In this document: positions 1 through 8,468 of the stretch, one piece after another | Position numbering within the stretch: position 1 is the first letter of the stretch | How the letters are laid out: each line of letters opens with the position of its first letter | DNA from: Candidatus Pseudomonas phytovorans | Lineage (GTDB): Bacteria; Pseudomonadota; Gammaproteobacteria; Pseudomonadales; Pseudomonadaceae | DNA length: 64,000 nt | Assembly (NCBI GenBank): GCA_029202525.1 | Contig: CP119325.1 | Location: 1,648,001-1,712,000 of the forward strand | Direction: 5' to 3' | Translations under genes and position numbers: made by a program | The notes under the pieces: model-generated | What the model was told of the DNA's origin: nothing | Seen by the model: the letters and a program-made list of their open reading frames with translations, nothing else | Database searches by the model: none

Positions 1-2
1 AA

Positions 3-461
3 CCATTGCCGACCCTGCCGCTTATGCCGGAAGTAGGCCATGGGCGCTTGCTGCTGGAGCAGGCGGCGTGCGAGTTGCTGGCCGGTGACGGATGGGATGC
101 TTATGTGAAGCCGTTTCGCTCGCTGGAGGACTTGTATGTGCTTACGGCGCTGACGGCCTGGTTGTATGGCGTGGGGCAGGAGTGTGCGTGGCCACAGGGG
201 TTGCGCCTGCAATTGCTTGGGTTGCTGGCAGGCTGCGCCGAGGGCAGCCGGCACTGTGCCGACAGCACCGGTGGCCATTTGCTGCTGGGTGGTTTGTTCG
301 CACAGTTTCAGGCGTTGCGGGGGGAGATTGATGCGGCATTGGCGGCAGGGCCGGCGCATTGGGCGCAAATCTGGCAGCGTGACCAGGGGGTGATGGCGTT
401 GGCTGCGGCGGCTCGGGAGAAGCGGCTGAACAAGGCTTGGGCTGCTGCGGGATTGTCATGA
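3..461 (+). CDS. C-terminal part of an acyl-CoA dehydrogenase-like protein (partial)
   Basis: The reading frame is open to the left edge, so only about 152 C-terminal residues are present and the true start lies outside the window. The visible part is helical and rich in Ala and Leu, with a basic end (AREKRLNKAWAA). It resembles the C-terminal helical region of acyl-CoA dehydrogenase-like proteins, but no catalytic or FAD-binding motif falls inside the visible part. The family call is therefore tentative. It is followed by an inverted REP pair and then by a serine hydrolase gene on the same strand. Confidence 0.4.
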   Translation, partial: PLPTLPLMPEVGHGRLLLEQAACELLAGDGWDAYVKPFRSLEDLYVLTALTAWLYGVGQECAWPQGLRLQLLGLLAGCAEGSRHCADSTGGHLLLGGLFAQFQALRGEIDAALAAGPAHWAQIWQRDQGVMALAAAAREKRLNKAWAAAGLS

Positions 462-510
462 ATGCCTGATAGGTTATCGTGAACTATTGAATCCTGGGGC
501 CGCTTTGCGG

Positions 511-626
511 CCCATCGCCGGCAAGCCAGCTCCCACATCGATCGCACAATGCCCAAGGTTTGAGCAGTACCTGCAGTACCTGCAGTACCTGCAGTACCTG
601 TGGGAGCTGGCTTGCCGGCGATGGGC
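511..626. repeat. Inverted REP-like pair with a 4 x 9-bp tandem repeat in its loop
   Basis: A REP-like arm at 511-536 (core GCCGGCAAGCCAGCTCCCAC) recurs inverted at 600-625. Its core differs from the other REPs in the window. The loop holds four perfect head-to-tail copies of CAGTACCTG at 565-600, which run directly into the second arm. Confidence 0.85.
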
Positions 627-661
627 TGCACAGCAGCCCCAAAAAAGGCGAGCACGAATGA

Positions 662-1741
662 ATGAAGGCACTCCTGCTTACACTGGCGATGGTTACGTGT
701 TGCGCCTGGGCAGAAGATTGGCCTCAGCCTGACTGGCCGATCGATAATGCTACCCTCGACTGGCACGCCGTCGACGCCTACGCCTTCCCCGCACGTTCCC
801 CCTCCGGGCGCAGCGGCATCCGCACCGACGCCCTGCTGATCATCCGCGATGGCCGCATCCTTCATGAGCGCTACGCAGCCCCCACCACCGCCGCCACCGC
901 ACACCTGACCTGGTCGGTCAGCAAGAGCGTCCTCGCCACGCTGCTGGGCGTGGCCCAAGGCGAAGGACGCTTCCAGTTGCAAGACCCTGTCTCCCGTTTC
1001 TATTCGGGCATGCGCGGCCATCCCGGCATACGCATGGCTGATCTGTTGCACTGGGCCAGCGGCCTGGACTGGCAGGAAGACTACGAATACGCCCCGCTCA
1101 AGTCTTCGGTGGTGGCCATGCTGTATACCCGTGGCCGCGAGGACATGGCGGCCTATACGGCGGCGCGGGGCATGGCGGCCAGTCCCGGTCAGCGATTCCT
1201 CTACTCCAGTGGCGACAGCAATTTGCTGGCCGCTGCGCTGCGCGGCATGCTCGATGCCGCGCAGTACGCCGATTACCCCTGGCACGCGCTGTTCACCCCG
1301 TTGGGTATCGAAAGCGCGGTGTGGGAGCGTGACCGGGCGGGCACCTACGTGGGCTCTTCCTATCTGTATCTCAGCGCCCGAGACTTGGCGCGTATCGGCT
1401 TGTTGATGCAGCGCGACGGGCAGTGGCAAGGCCGGCAACTGCTGCCCAAGGCCTGGGTGGCCTTCAACCGCACAGCGTTTGACCGTGCCCAGCCTGTACC
1501 CGGTGAAGCCAACCCTGGCGGCCACTGGTGGCTCAACCAGCCGCTGGCCGGCACCGAGCGGCCTTGGCCGAGTGCGCCCGAAAGCACCTACGCTGCCCTT
1601 GGTCACTGGGGCCAGGCGCTGTACGTGCTGCCTGCGCAAAAGCTGGTGATCGTGCGCTACGCCGATGACCGCGACGGCAGTTACCAGCACAACGAACTGC
1701 TCAGGCGGGTGCTGGCCGCATTGGCCCGGGAGGGCGCATGA
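662..1741 (+). CDS. Secreted serine hydrolase of the class C beta-lactamase / NylB-like fold
   Basis: The 359-residue protein starts with a likely Sec signal peptide (hydrophobic stretch ending CCAWA, residues 1-17). The penicillin-recognising fold is shown by the SxxK motif at S85-K88 (SVSK), a YSS motif at Y181 in the YxN position, and GHWG near residue 315 in the third-motif position. This set is typical of 6-aminohexanoate-dimer hydrolase/esterase-like relatives of class C beta-lactamases, so an amidase or esterase on small substrates is more likely than antibiotic resistance. The next gene overlaps its stop by 4 nt (ATGA), which implies translational coupling. The substrate is unknown. 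Confidence 0.8.
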   Translation: MKALLLTLAMVTCCAWAEDWPQPDWPIDNATLDWHAVDAYAFPARSPSGRSGIRTDALLIIRDGRILHERYAAPTTAATAHLTWSVSKSVLATLLGVAQGEGRFQLQDPVSRFYSGMRGHPGIRMADLLHWASGLDWQEDYEYAPLKSSVVAMLYTRGREDMAAYTAARGMAASPGQRFLYSSGDSNLLAAALRGMLDAAQYADYPWHALFTPLGIESAVWERDRAGTYVGSSYLYLSARDLARIGLLMQRDGQWQGRQLLPKAWVAFNRTAFDRAQPVPGEANPGGHWWLNQPLAGTERPWPSAPESTYAALGHWGQALYVLPAQKLVIVRYADDRDGSYQHNELLRRVLAALAREGA

Positions 1742-2034
1742 AGCGGGCCTTGTTGCTGGTGCTGCTGGTGCTGCTGTTCTGGACCTGGCAGGAGCGTCAG
1801 GCCCTGGCGGATTTCCCCGGCATCCTCTCGGCCTACTCGGCCAAGGAATACTGCTCGTGCCGCTTTGTCATGGGCTTCGAGCAGGCCTACTGCCAGGGCT
1901 ATGTAAAGCAATGGCTGCCGCTGAGCCTGCTGGAGGAAAACAGCCAGCAGCGGCTGGTTACTGCCGAGGGGCTGGGGCGGCGCAATCAGGCTGCGTGGCA
2001 GGGCCCGCGCGAGGGCTGCCGCTTGCTGCCATGA
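1738..2034 (+). CDS. Small membrane-anchored or exported protein of unknown function
   Basis: This 98-residue protein overlaps the serine hydrolase stop codon (ATGA) and is probably co-expressed with it. An N-terminal hydrophobic segment (about residues 3-14, LLLVLLVLLFW type) suggests a signal anchor or signal peptide. The rest carries four cysteines (CSC, AYC and GC near the end), compatible with disulphides in the periplasm. I recognise no catalytic motif. The coupling hints at a partner role for the hydrolase, which is inference only. Confidence 0.7.
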   Translation: MKRALLLVLLVLLFWTWQERQALADFPGILSAYSAKEYCSCRFVMGFEQAYCQGYVKQWLPLSLLEENSQQRLVTAEGLGRRNQAAWQGPREGCRLLP

Positions 2035-2078
2035 AGGCGTGCGGGTAAGGTTGGCGGCCTGGTTTCACGAGATCTGTC

Positions 2079-2660
2079 ATGTTCAAGCTGCCCCGCCTGC
2101 TGCCCGCCTTGTTGCTGGCTTTGTGCCTGCCCGCCCACGCCAACTGGCACCTCGATGGCGAATCGTCGCGCCTGTCGTTTATCACCGGCAAGAACGGTGA
2201 CACCGCCGAGGTGCACCGTTTTCTGGTGCTGCATGGCACAGTCGACCGCAAAGGCGTGGCGGGGCTGAGCATCGAGATGGACTCGGTGAGCAGTGGCATT
2301 GCACTGCGTGACGAACGCATGCGTGACGACCTGTTCGAGGTCGAGCGCTTTGCCGAAGCCCAGGTGCGGGCGCAACTGGACCTGCGGCCGATCAACGACT
2401 TGGCCAACGGTGCCCAGATCGAACTGCGCCTGCCGCTCACCGTCACCCTGCATGGCCAGTCGCACAGCTATAACGCCCTGTTGCTGGCCACCCGCCTGGA
2501 CGAGCGGCGCTTTCAGGTGGTGACCCTCGAACCCCTGGTGCTGCGTGCCGAGGATTTCGGCCTGCTGCCAGGGCTGCAGACCTTGCGCAAGTTTGCCGGG
2601 CTCAAATCCATCAACCCGTCGGTGCCGGTTAGCGCGGTGCTGATTTTCACCGCCCGCTGA
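2079..2660 (+). CDS. YceI family periplasmic protein
   Basis: The 193-residue protein has a signal peptide (hydrophobic core PALLLALCLPAHA, cleaved before NWHLD). The rest has the YceI lipocalin-like layout: an opening W-x-L-D-x-x-x-S-x-L-x-F strand, an S-I-E-M-D segment, a R-D-E-R-M region and a final strand ending V-P-V-S-A-V-L-I-F. YceI proteins bind isoprenoid or other lipids in the periplasm; the ligand here cannot be read from the sequence. It ends one base before the next gene, a cardiolipin synthase-like enzyme, so the two probably form an operon with an envelope-lipid theme. Confidence 0.85.
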   Translation: MFKLPRLLPALLLALCLPAHANWHLDGESSRLSFITGKNGDTAEVHRFLVLHGTVDRKGVAGLSIEMDSVSSGIALRDERMRDDLFEVERFAEAQVRAQLDLRPINDLANGAQIELRLPLTVTLHGQSHSYNALLLATRLDERRFQVVTLEPLVLRAEDFGLLPGLQTLRKFAGLKSINPSVPVSAVLIFTAR

Positions 2661-2661
2661 C

Positions 2662-3819
2662 ATGCCGGGGCCGGTCTTCCCTTGGCGGGATGGCAACCAG
2701 TTCGAACTGCTGATCGACGGCCCCGAGTTTTTTCCGCGCATGCTGGCGGCCATCGTGCGGGCCGAGTTTCAGGTCGACCTGGAGCTGTACCTGGTGGAGG
2801 CCGGTGCCTGTGCCGAGGCGGTGGTCGAAGCCCTGGAACAGGCCGCCCGGCGTGGTGTGCGGGTGCGTTGCCTGTTCGATGACTATGGCTCGCTGGCCTT
2901 CAACAGCGCCCTGCGCCAGCGCCTGCTGGAGGCCGGTGTATACCTGCGCTGGTACAACCGCCTGCGCTGGAAGCGTGGCCTGCGCAATCTGTACCGCGAC
3001 CATCGCAAGCTGCTGCTGGTGGACGAACGCTGGGCGGTGGTGGGCGGCACGGGCGTTACCGACGAGTTCTGGACACCGGGCGACGCGACCAGCGAATGGC
3101 ATGAGGTGATGGTGCAGATTCAGGGGCCGGTGGTTAATGACTGGCAGCTGCTGTTCGATCGCCAGTGGTATGCGAACAACCGCCGTACCGCCTGGCGCCC
3201 TGCCGAAGGCTTTGGCCTGCCACGCTTGCCCAAGGTGCCTGCCCACGGGCAGGGCATGGGCCGGGTGGCCTATGCCGACGCCCGCCAACACCAGGACATC
3301 CTGCATTCGCTGGTGCGGGCGCTGAACAGTGGCAAGCAACGGGTATGGCTGGCCACGCCGTACTTTCTGCCGACCTGGAGCGTGCGCCGTTCGTTGCGCC
3401 GTGCCGCCAGCAAGGGGCTTGATGTGCGCCTGTTGCTGACCGGGCCACGCACTGATCACCCGTCGGTCCGCTACGCCGGGCACCGCTACTACCCACGTCT
3501 GCTGCGCGCCGGGGTGCGGATTTACGAGTACCAACCGTGCTTCTTGCACCTGAAGATGGCCGTGGTAGACGACTGGGTCAGTGTGGGCTCGTGCAACTTC
3601 GACCACTGGAACCTGCGCTTCAACCTTGAGGCCAACATCGAAGCGCTGGACCCGCCGTTGACCGCGGCGGTGGTGGCGAGCTTCGAGCGTGACTTTGCCC
3701 AGAGTGAGGAAGTTGACCTCGACCACTGGCATGCCCGGCCGCTGTGGCGCAGGGTGAAACAGCGGATCTGGGGCTGGCTCGACCGACTGGTGGTCAACGT
3801 GCTCGACCGCCGTGACTGA
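2662..3819 (+). CDS. Phospholipase D-type cardiolipin synthase (ClsB-like)
   Basis: The 385-residue protein carries both HKD motifs of the phospholipase D superfamily: H114-x-K116-x4-D121 followed by VVGG, and H295-x-K297-x4-D302 followed by VSVGSCNFD. Length, lack of N-terminal membrane segments and motif spacing fit ClsB-type cardiolipin synthase, which condenses phosphatidyl groups at the inner membrane. It starts one base after the YceI gene stop, so translation is probably coupled. Another PLD-type phosphatidyltransferase activity cannot be excluded. Confidence 0.85.
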   Translation: MPGPVFPWRDGNQFELLIDGPEFFPRMLAAIVRAEFQVDLELYLVEAGACAEAVVEALEQAARRGVRVRCLFDDYGSLAFNSALRQRLLEAGVYLRWYNRLRWKRGLRNLYRDHRKLLLVDERWAVVGGTGVTDEFWTPGDATSEWHEVMVQIQGPVVNDWQLLFDRQWYANNRRTAWRPAEGFGLPRLPKVPAHGQGMGRVAYADARQHQDILHSLVRALNSGKQRVWLATPYFLPTWSVRRSLRRAASKGLDVRLLLTGPRTDHPSVRYAGHRYYPRLLRAGVRIYEYQPCFLHLKMAVVDDWVSVGSCNFDHWNLRFNLEANIEALDPPLTAAVVASFERDFAQSEEVDLDHWHARPLWRRVKQRIWGWLDRLVVNVLDRRD

Positions 3820-3870
3820 CAGCAGCTATCGTGCATTGACTGTTCACGGTTAACCGAAGGAGTGGCTGCG

Positions 3871-4449
3871 ATGACGGCGAAGAAGATACTGATGCTGGTG
3901 GGCGACTACGTCGAGGATTACGAGGCGATGGTGCCGTTCCAGGCCTTGAGCATGGTGGGCCATACGGTGCATGCGGTATGCCCGGAGAAACTGGCGGGGC
4001 AGACCGTGCGCACTGCCATCCATGATTTTGAGGGTGAGCAGACCTACAGCGAAAAGCCGGGGCACAACTTTGCGCTGAATTATGACTTCGTGCGGGTGCG
4101 GCCCGAGGGGTATGACGCGCTGCTGATCCCGGGTGGCCGTGCGCCGGAATATTTGCGCCTGAATGAAAAGGTGCTGGAGCTGGTGCGGGCGTTCGACCAG
4201 GCAGGCAAGCCGATTGCGGCAGTGTGCCACGGTGCCCAACTGCTGGCGGCGGCGGGCGTGCTGGAAGGGCGTGAATGTAGCGCGTACCCGGCATGTGCGC
4301 CGGAGGTGCGTTTGGCGGGCGGCACGTTCATCGATATTGCGGTGGACCAGGCCCATGTGGACGGCAACCTGGTGACCGCTCCGGCCTGGCCAGCGCACCC
4401 GGCGTGGCTGGCTGCTTTCCTCAAGGCTCTGGGCACTCGTATCGCCTGA
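3871..4449 (+). CDS. DJ-1/PfpI family protein
   Basis: The 192-residue protein has the class I glutamine-amidotransferase-like fold of DJ-1/PfpI. The nucleophile elbow is AVCHGAQLL, with an upstream [13 protein letters not shown] segment and an N-terminal [17 protein letters not shown] strand that includes the usual acidic residue. The ATG at 3871 is preferred over an upstream in-frame GTG because AAGGAG at 3857-3862 is correctly spaced for it. Family members act as proteases, chaperones or glyoxalases; the actual activity is undetermined. Confidence 0.85.
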   Translation: MTAKKILMLVGDYVEDYEAMVPFQALSMVGHTVHAVCPEKLAGQTVRTAIHDFEGEQTYSEKPGHNFALNYDFVRVRPEGYDALLIPGGRAPEYLRLNEKVLELVRAFDQAGKPIAAVCHGAQLLAAAGVLEGRECSAYPACAPEVRLAGGTFIDIAVDQAHVDGNLVTAPAWPAHPAWLAAFLKALGTRIA

Positions 4450-4451
4450 TA

Positions 4452-4546
4452 GGGCCCCTTCGCGGGCACGCCCGCTCCCACAGGATTACCACTCACCCCA
4501 AGAGCAGTGGGATCCCTGTGGGAGCGGGCATGCCCGCGAATAGGCC
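4452..4546. repeat. Inverted REP pair
   Basis: Two REP copies in opposite orientation (core CGCGGGCACGCCCGCTCCCA and its inverted partner) lie between two convergent genes, about 30 nt apart. Confidence 0.9.
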
Positions 4547-4573
4547 AATACAGGCAACACCCCTCGAACAGGC

Positions 4574-4972
4574 TTAAGCCACCTGCTCAACCCAGTCATT
4601 GAGGTTGTAGTAGTTGGTCACCCGGGCAATCTTGCCGCAGTGGATATAGAAGAAAGCCCCCGCCGCCAGCACATAGGTCTGCCCGTTCGCTGCCGGCAGC
4701 CCTTCGTCATCGGCCAGATACTCCCCATGTACGGTGAATTCTGCGGCCACGCGGCTGCCGTCGGCGTTCTGCATCACCACGATATCGGCCAGGCGTTCGC
4801 GGTAGCAGCGGTTCATCTTGTCCATGAACGCAGCAAACCGGGCCTTGCCCATCTGCCGCTCGCCTTGGTTGATGTCGTGGATCACATCCTCGTTGAGCAG
4901 CGCCAGTAAGCCCGGCATGTCACCGGCGTTGAAGGCGGCGTAGTAAGCATTTACCAGCTCGGTAGCGGTCAT
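4574..4972 (-). CDS. SnoaL-like / ketosteroid-isomerase-related (NTF2-fold) protein
   Basis: The 132-residue protein has the NTF2-like pattern: an N-terminal helix (ELVNAYYAAFNAGD) with LLALLNEDVIHDINQG, a middle helix around FMDKMNRCYRE, and strands ending GKIARVTNYYNLNDWVEQV. It matches the ketosteroid-isomerase-related group common in proteobacteria. The fold is confident but no substrate is known. It is convergent with the DJ-1-like gene across a REP pair. Confidence 0.8.
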   Translation of the reverse strand: MTATELVNAYYAAFNAGDMPGLLALLNEDVIHDINQGERQMGKARFAAFMDKMNRCYRERLADIVVMQNADGSRVAAEFTVHGEYLADDEGLPAANGQTYVLAAGAFFYIHCGKIARVTNYYNLNDWVEQVA

Positions 4973-5087
4973 GGAACAATACCTGTCGTGTAGGGAAAAG
5001 GCGGCTCATTGCCTCGGATGATAGGGTTTCCCCTCAAGCCCGGCTTAGCCGAGCGCGTCATCCACATCGACAAAACGACCGCCAAGC

Positions 5088-5678
5088 ATGGAAATACGCC
5101 TGTTGCACGGCGCCGCTATCGCGCCATACATCGATGACCTCGTTCGCCTGCGCCTGACAGTGTTCCGCGAGTATCCCTTCCTTTACGATGGCACCCCTGA
5201 GTACGAGGCCAGTTACCTTGCCACCTATGCCCGCTCCGGGCGCAGCCTGGTAGTGCTGGCACTGGACGATGGCAAGCTGGTGGGGGCCTCCACGGGCCTG
5301 CCGCTGGTGGATGTTGCAGCCGAATTCCAGCAGCCGTTTCTGGCCCATGGGCGTGACCCGGCCGGGGTGTATTACTTCGGTGAGTCGCTGGTGCTGCCGG
5401 AATATCGCGGTCAGGGCCTGGGGGTGCGCTTTTTCATCGAGCGCGAGTCCTACGCGCACAAACTGGCCGAGTTCGATTACTGCGCCTTCTGCGCCGTGGA
5501 GCGCCCCGGCGTGCATCCGCTGCGGCCTGCGGACTACAAACCGCTGCAGGGCTTCTGGCGCAACCGCGGGTTCCTGCATGACCCATCCCTGCGCACCCGT
5601 TACGCCTGGCGTGACCTGGACGCGCAGGAAAGCTCGGAAAAGATCATGTCGTTCTGGACCAAGGAACTGCCAACTTGA
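5088..5678 (+). CDS. GNAT family N-acetyltransferase
   Basis: The 196-residue protein shows the GNAT acetyl-CoA binding signature (LVLPEYRGQGLGVRFF, about residues 101-116), preceded by a strand containing GVYYFGES. The C-terminal half includes YCAFCAVERPG and a GFWRNRGFLHDPSL segment. The acceptor substrate is unknown. It is transcribed towards the fumarase gene, with a shared terminator between them. Confidence 0.82.
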   Translation: MEIRLLHGAAIAPYIDDLVRLRLTVFREYPFLYDGTPEYEASYLATYARSGRSLVVLALDDGKLVGASTGLPLVDVAAEFQQPFLAHGRDPAGVYYFGESLVLPEYRGQGLGVRFFIERESYAHKLAEFDYCAFCAVERPGVHPLRPADYKPLQGFWRNRGFLHDPSLRTRYAWRDLDAQESSEKIMSFWTKELPT

Positions 5679-5690
5679 CCCTGTGAAAAC

Positions 5691-5721
5691 AACAACGGCC
5701 CCTGTTGGGGCCGCTGTTGTT
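5691..5721. terminator. Bidirectional rho-independent-like terminator
   Basis: A CGGCCCC/GGGGCCG stem with a TGTT loop is flanked by complementary AACAA/TTGTT arms. It serves the convergent acetyltransferase and fumarase genes. Confidence 0.7.
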
Positions 5722-5730
5722 ACATCAGGT

Positions 5731-7254
5731 TTACTTCACTTCGACTGCCAGGCTCTCGGCAATCTTGCTCTGCCACAGGGCAGGGCCGGTGATGTGAACC
5801 GACTCACCGTTGCTGTCTACGGCAACAGTCACCGGCATGTCCTTGACGTCGAACTCGTAGATCGCTTCCATGCCCAGCTCGGCGAAGGCCAGGACCTTCG
5901 ACTTGCGGATGGCCTGGGCCACCAGGTAGGCAGCGCCGCCGACGGCCATCAGGTACACGGCCTTGTTGTCCTTGATCGCTTCGATGGCGGTCGGGCCACG
6001 CTCGGACTTGCCGATCATGCCCAGCAGGCCGGTCTGCTCAAGGATCTGGCGGGTGAACTTGTCCATGCGGGTTGCGGTGGTCGGGCCGGCAGGGCCTACC
6101 ACTTCGTCACCGACCGGGTCGACCGGGCCTACGTAGTAGATGAAGCGGCCTTTCAGGTCTACCGGCAGCTCTTCGCCACGGTTGAGCATTTCGACCATGC
6201 GCTTGTGCGCGGCATCGCGGCCGGTCAGCATCTTGCCGTTGAGCAGGATGGTTTCGCCCGGCTTCCAGCTGGCGACTTCTTCCGGAGTGATGTCGTCGAG
6301 GTTGACGCGACGGGCACTCGGGCCAGCTTCCCAGACGATTTCCGGGTAGGCGTCCAGCGACGGTGCTTCCAGCTCGGCCGGGCCTGTGCCATCGAGCACG
6401 AAGTGGGCGTGACGGGTGGCGGCGCAGTTGGGGATCATGCACACCGGCAGCGACGCGGCGTGGGTCGGGTAGTCCATGATCTTGACATCGAGCACGGTGG
6501 TCAGACCACCCAGGCCCTGGGCGCCAATGCCCAGCTGGTTGACCTTCTCGAACAGCTCCAGGCGGATTTCTTCGAGGCGGTTCTGCGGGCCACGGGCTTT
6601 CAGCTCGTGGATGTCGATGGACTCCATCAACACTTCCTTGGCCATGACGGCGGCCTTCTCGGCGGTACCGCCGATGCCGATGCCGAGCATGCCAGGCGGG
6701 CACCAGCCAGCGCCCATGGTCGGGACGGTCTTCAGCACCCAGTCGACGATCGAGTCGGACGGGTTGAGCATGGCCATCTTCGACTTGTTCTCCGAGCCGC
6801 CGCCTTTGGCTGCGACATCGACCTCGACCTTGTCGCCGGGCACGATGGAGTAGTGGATCACTGCCGGGGTGTTGTCCTTGGTGTTCTTGCGGGCACCGGC
6901 CGGGTCGGCCAGGATCGAAGCGCGCAGCACGTTTTCAGGCAGGTTGTAGGCGCGACGCACACCTTCGTTGATCATGTCGTCGACGCTCAGGGTGGCGCCG
7001 TCCCAGCGCACGTCCATGCCCACGCGCACGAACACGGTGACGATACCGGTGTCCTGGCAGATCGGGCGGTGGCCGGTGGCGCACATGCGCGAGTTGATCA
7101 GGATCTGGGCGATGGAATCGCGCGCAGCAGGCGACTCTTCACGCAGATAGGCCTCGTGCATGGCCTGGATGAAATCGACGGGGTGGTAGTACGAGATGAA
7201 TTGCAGGGCGTCGGCGACGCTCTGAATCAGGTCGTCTTGCTTGATCACGGTCAT
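5731..7254 (-). CDS. Fumarate hydratase, class I ([4Fe-4S])
   Basis: The 507-residue enzyme interconverts fumarate and malate in the TCA cycle. It has the single-chain class I layout: an N-terminal alpha domain with cysteines in ICQDTG, GAGWCPPGMLG and MIPNCAATRH that would ligate the 4Fe-4S cluster, then a beta domain with GPTTATRMD and GKSERGPTAIEA motifs. The start is taken at 7254 (MTVIKQDD) because a GAGGAG-type ribosome binding site lies just upstream; ten more in-frame residues are not needed. The oxygen-sensitive class I type is distinct from FumC. Confidence 0.93.
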   Translation of the reverse strand: MTVIKQDDLIQSVADALQFISYYHPVDFIQAMHEAYLREESPAARDSIAQILINSRMCATGHRPICQDTGIVTVFVRVGMDVRWDGATLSVDDMINEGVRRAYNLPENVLRASILADPAGARKNTKDNTPAVIHYSIVPGDKVEVDVAAKGGGSENKSKMAMLNPSDSIVDWVLKTVPTMGAGWCPPGMLGIGIGGTAEKAAVMAKEVLMESIDIHELKARGPQNRLEEIRLELFEKVNQLGIGAQGLGGLTTVLDVKIMDYPTHAASLPVCMIPNCAATRHAHFVLDGTGPAELEAPSLDAYPEIVWEAGPSARRVNLDDITPEEVASWKPGETILLNGKMLTGRDAAHKRMVEMLNRGEELPVDLKGRFIYYVGPVDPVGDEVVGPAGPTTATRMDKFTRQILEQTGLLGMIGKSERGPTAIEAIKDNKAVYLMAVGGAAYLVAQAIRKSKVLAFAELGMEAIYEFDVKDMPVTVAVDSNGESVHITGPALWQSKIAESLAVEVK

Positions 7255-7503
7255 GCAGCGCGCTCCTCTTAAAGACGGGAACATTCATAAAGACGCTCGA
7301 CGGTGCCGACCAGCATGTCGAAACGCCTTGCAAGGCGCCGGCAGGTCAGGCCGGCGGAAAAAGGCGCGGCAGTATAGCGCGCATCCGTGCCCGGCACACC
7401 TTCGGCCGGTCTGGACGATGGTCGGCTGTGGGCAGGCATCCTTTTTGCTGACGTGCTGCGCTTGGCTTACAGTGAGCCTCGAATACCTGGAGAAACACCG
7501 AAC

Positions 7504-8424
7504 ATGCCCGAACTATGCGTGGGCGAGCGCCGCTGGGCGGTGCCGACCGGCAGCAACCTGCTCGATGCCTTGAACGAGGCCGGCCTAAACGTGCCCTACA
7601 GCTGCCGCGCCGGCAGCTGCCACGCCTGCCTGGTGCATTGCCTGGACGGGCTGCCAGCGGATGCCTTGCCCGAGGCACTGGCGCTGGAAAAACACGCCCA
7701 GGGCTGGCGACTGGCTTGCCAGTGTCGGGTAGTGGGTGACTTGCGTGTGGCGGTGTTCGACCCGCAGCAGGATGGTATTCCCGCACAAGTTTGTGCACTG
7801 GACTGGTTGGGTGACGTGTTACGCCTGCGCCTGCGCCCGGAGCGAGCACTTCGGTACCAGGCGGGCCAGCATGTGGTGCTGTGGAGCGGGGCGGTAGCGC
7901 GGCCCTACTCTCTGGCAAGCCTGCCGGGTGAAGACGATTTTCTGGAGTTTCATATCGACTGCCAACGGCCAGGTGCTTTTTGCGACAAGGCGCGAGAGCT
8001 CAAGGTTGGCGACTCGATACGCTTGGGGGAGCTCAGGGGCGGAGCGTTGCATTATGACCCGGACTGGCAGGGGCGACCGCTCTGGTTGCTGGCCGCGGGT
8101 ACCGGGCTTGGGCCCTTGTGGGGCATTTTACGCGAGGCGATGCGGCAGGGGCATCACGGGGAGATCAGGATGGTGCATGTGGCGCATGGCCACGTTCAGC
8201 ATTACCTGGCTGAGCCGTTGCAGGCGATGGAGGGCGTGAGTGTCGAACTGGTGCTGACGGAGCAGTTGGACGAAGCGCTCGCGACATTGCGGCCGTCATC
8301 ACGGCAAACGGTTGCACTGGTCTGTGGCTCGCCGGCGAGTGTGGAGCAGTTTGCGCGGCGGCTGTTTATTGCAGGGGTACCAAGGAACCAGGTGTTTGCC
8401 GATGTGTTTGTCGAACATGCCTGA
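7504..8424 (+). CDS. 2Fe-2S ferredoxin / FAD-NAD(P) reductase fusion
   Basis: The 306-residue protein has an N-terminal plant-type ferredoxin domain (CRAGSCHAC with a later LACQC) joined to an FNR-type module: an RPYSLAS flavin-binding motif and a LLAAGTGLGPLWGIL nucleotide-binding loop. This is the layout of reductase components of oxygenases and related electron-transfer proteins. The start at 7504 is chosen because GGAG lies 11 nt upstream and the ferredoxin domain begins there. No oxygenase component is adjacent, so the electron acceptor is unknown. Confidence 0.85.
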   Translation: MPELCVGERRWAVPTGSNLLDALNEAGLNVPYSCRAGSCHACLVHCLDGLPADALPEALALEKHAQGWRLACQCRVVGDLRVAVFDPQQDGIPAQVCALDWLGDVLRLRLRPERALRYQAGQHVVLWSGAVARPYSLASLPGEDDFLEFHIDCQRPGAFCDKARELKVGDSIRLGELRGGALHYDPDWQGRPLWLLAAGTGLGPLWGILREAMRQGHHGEIRMVHVAHGHVQHYLAEPLQAMEGVSVELVLTEQLDEALATLRPSSRQTVALVCGSPASVEQFARRLFIAGVPRNQVFADVFVEHA

Positions 8425-8427
8425 ATG

Positions 8428-8458
8428 AAAGGGGGCCGCAAAGCGGCCCCTTTTTTTG
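8428..8458 (+). terminator. Rho-independent terminator
   Basis: A GGGGCCGC/GCGGCCCC stem with an AAA loop is followed by seven T residues, directly after the ferredoxin-reductase gene. An A-rich left flank lets it also act for pyk on the other strand. Confidence 0.9.
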
Positions 8459-8468
8459 TAGCAGCAGA

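Noticed and set aside
5269..7272. 667-codon plus-strand frame over the fumarase gene
   Set aside because: It is a reverse-frame shadow of class I fumarase, which has all catalytic motifs on the minus strand.
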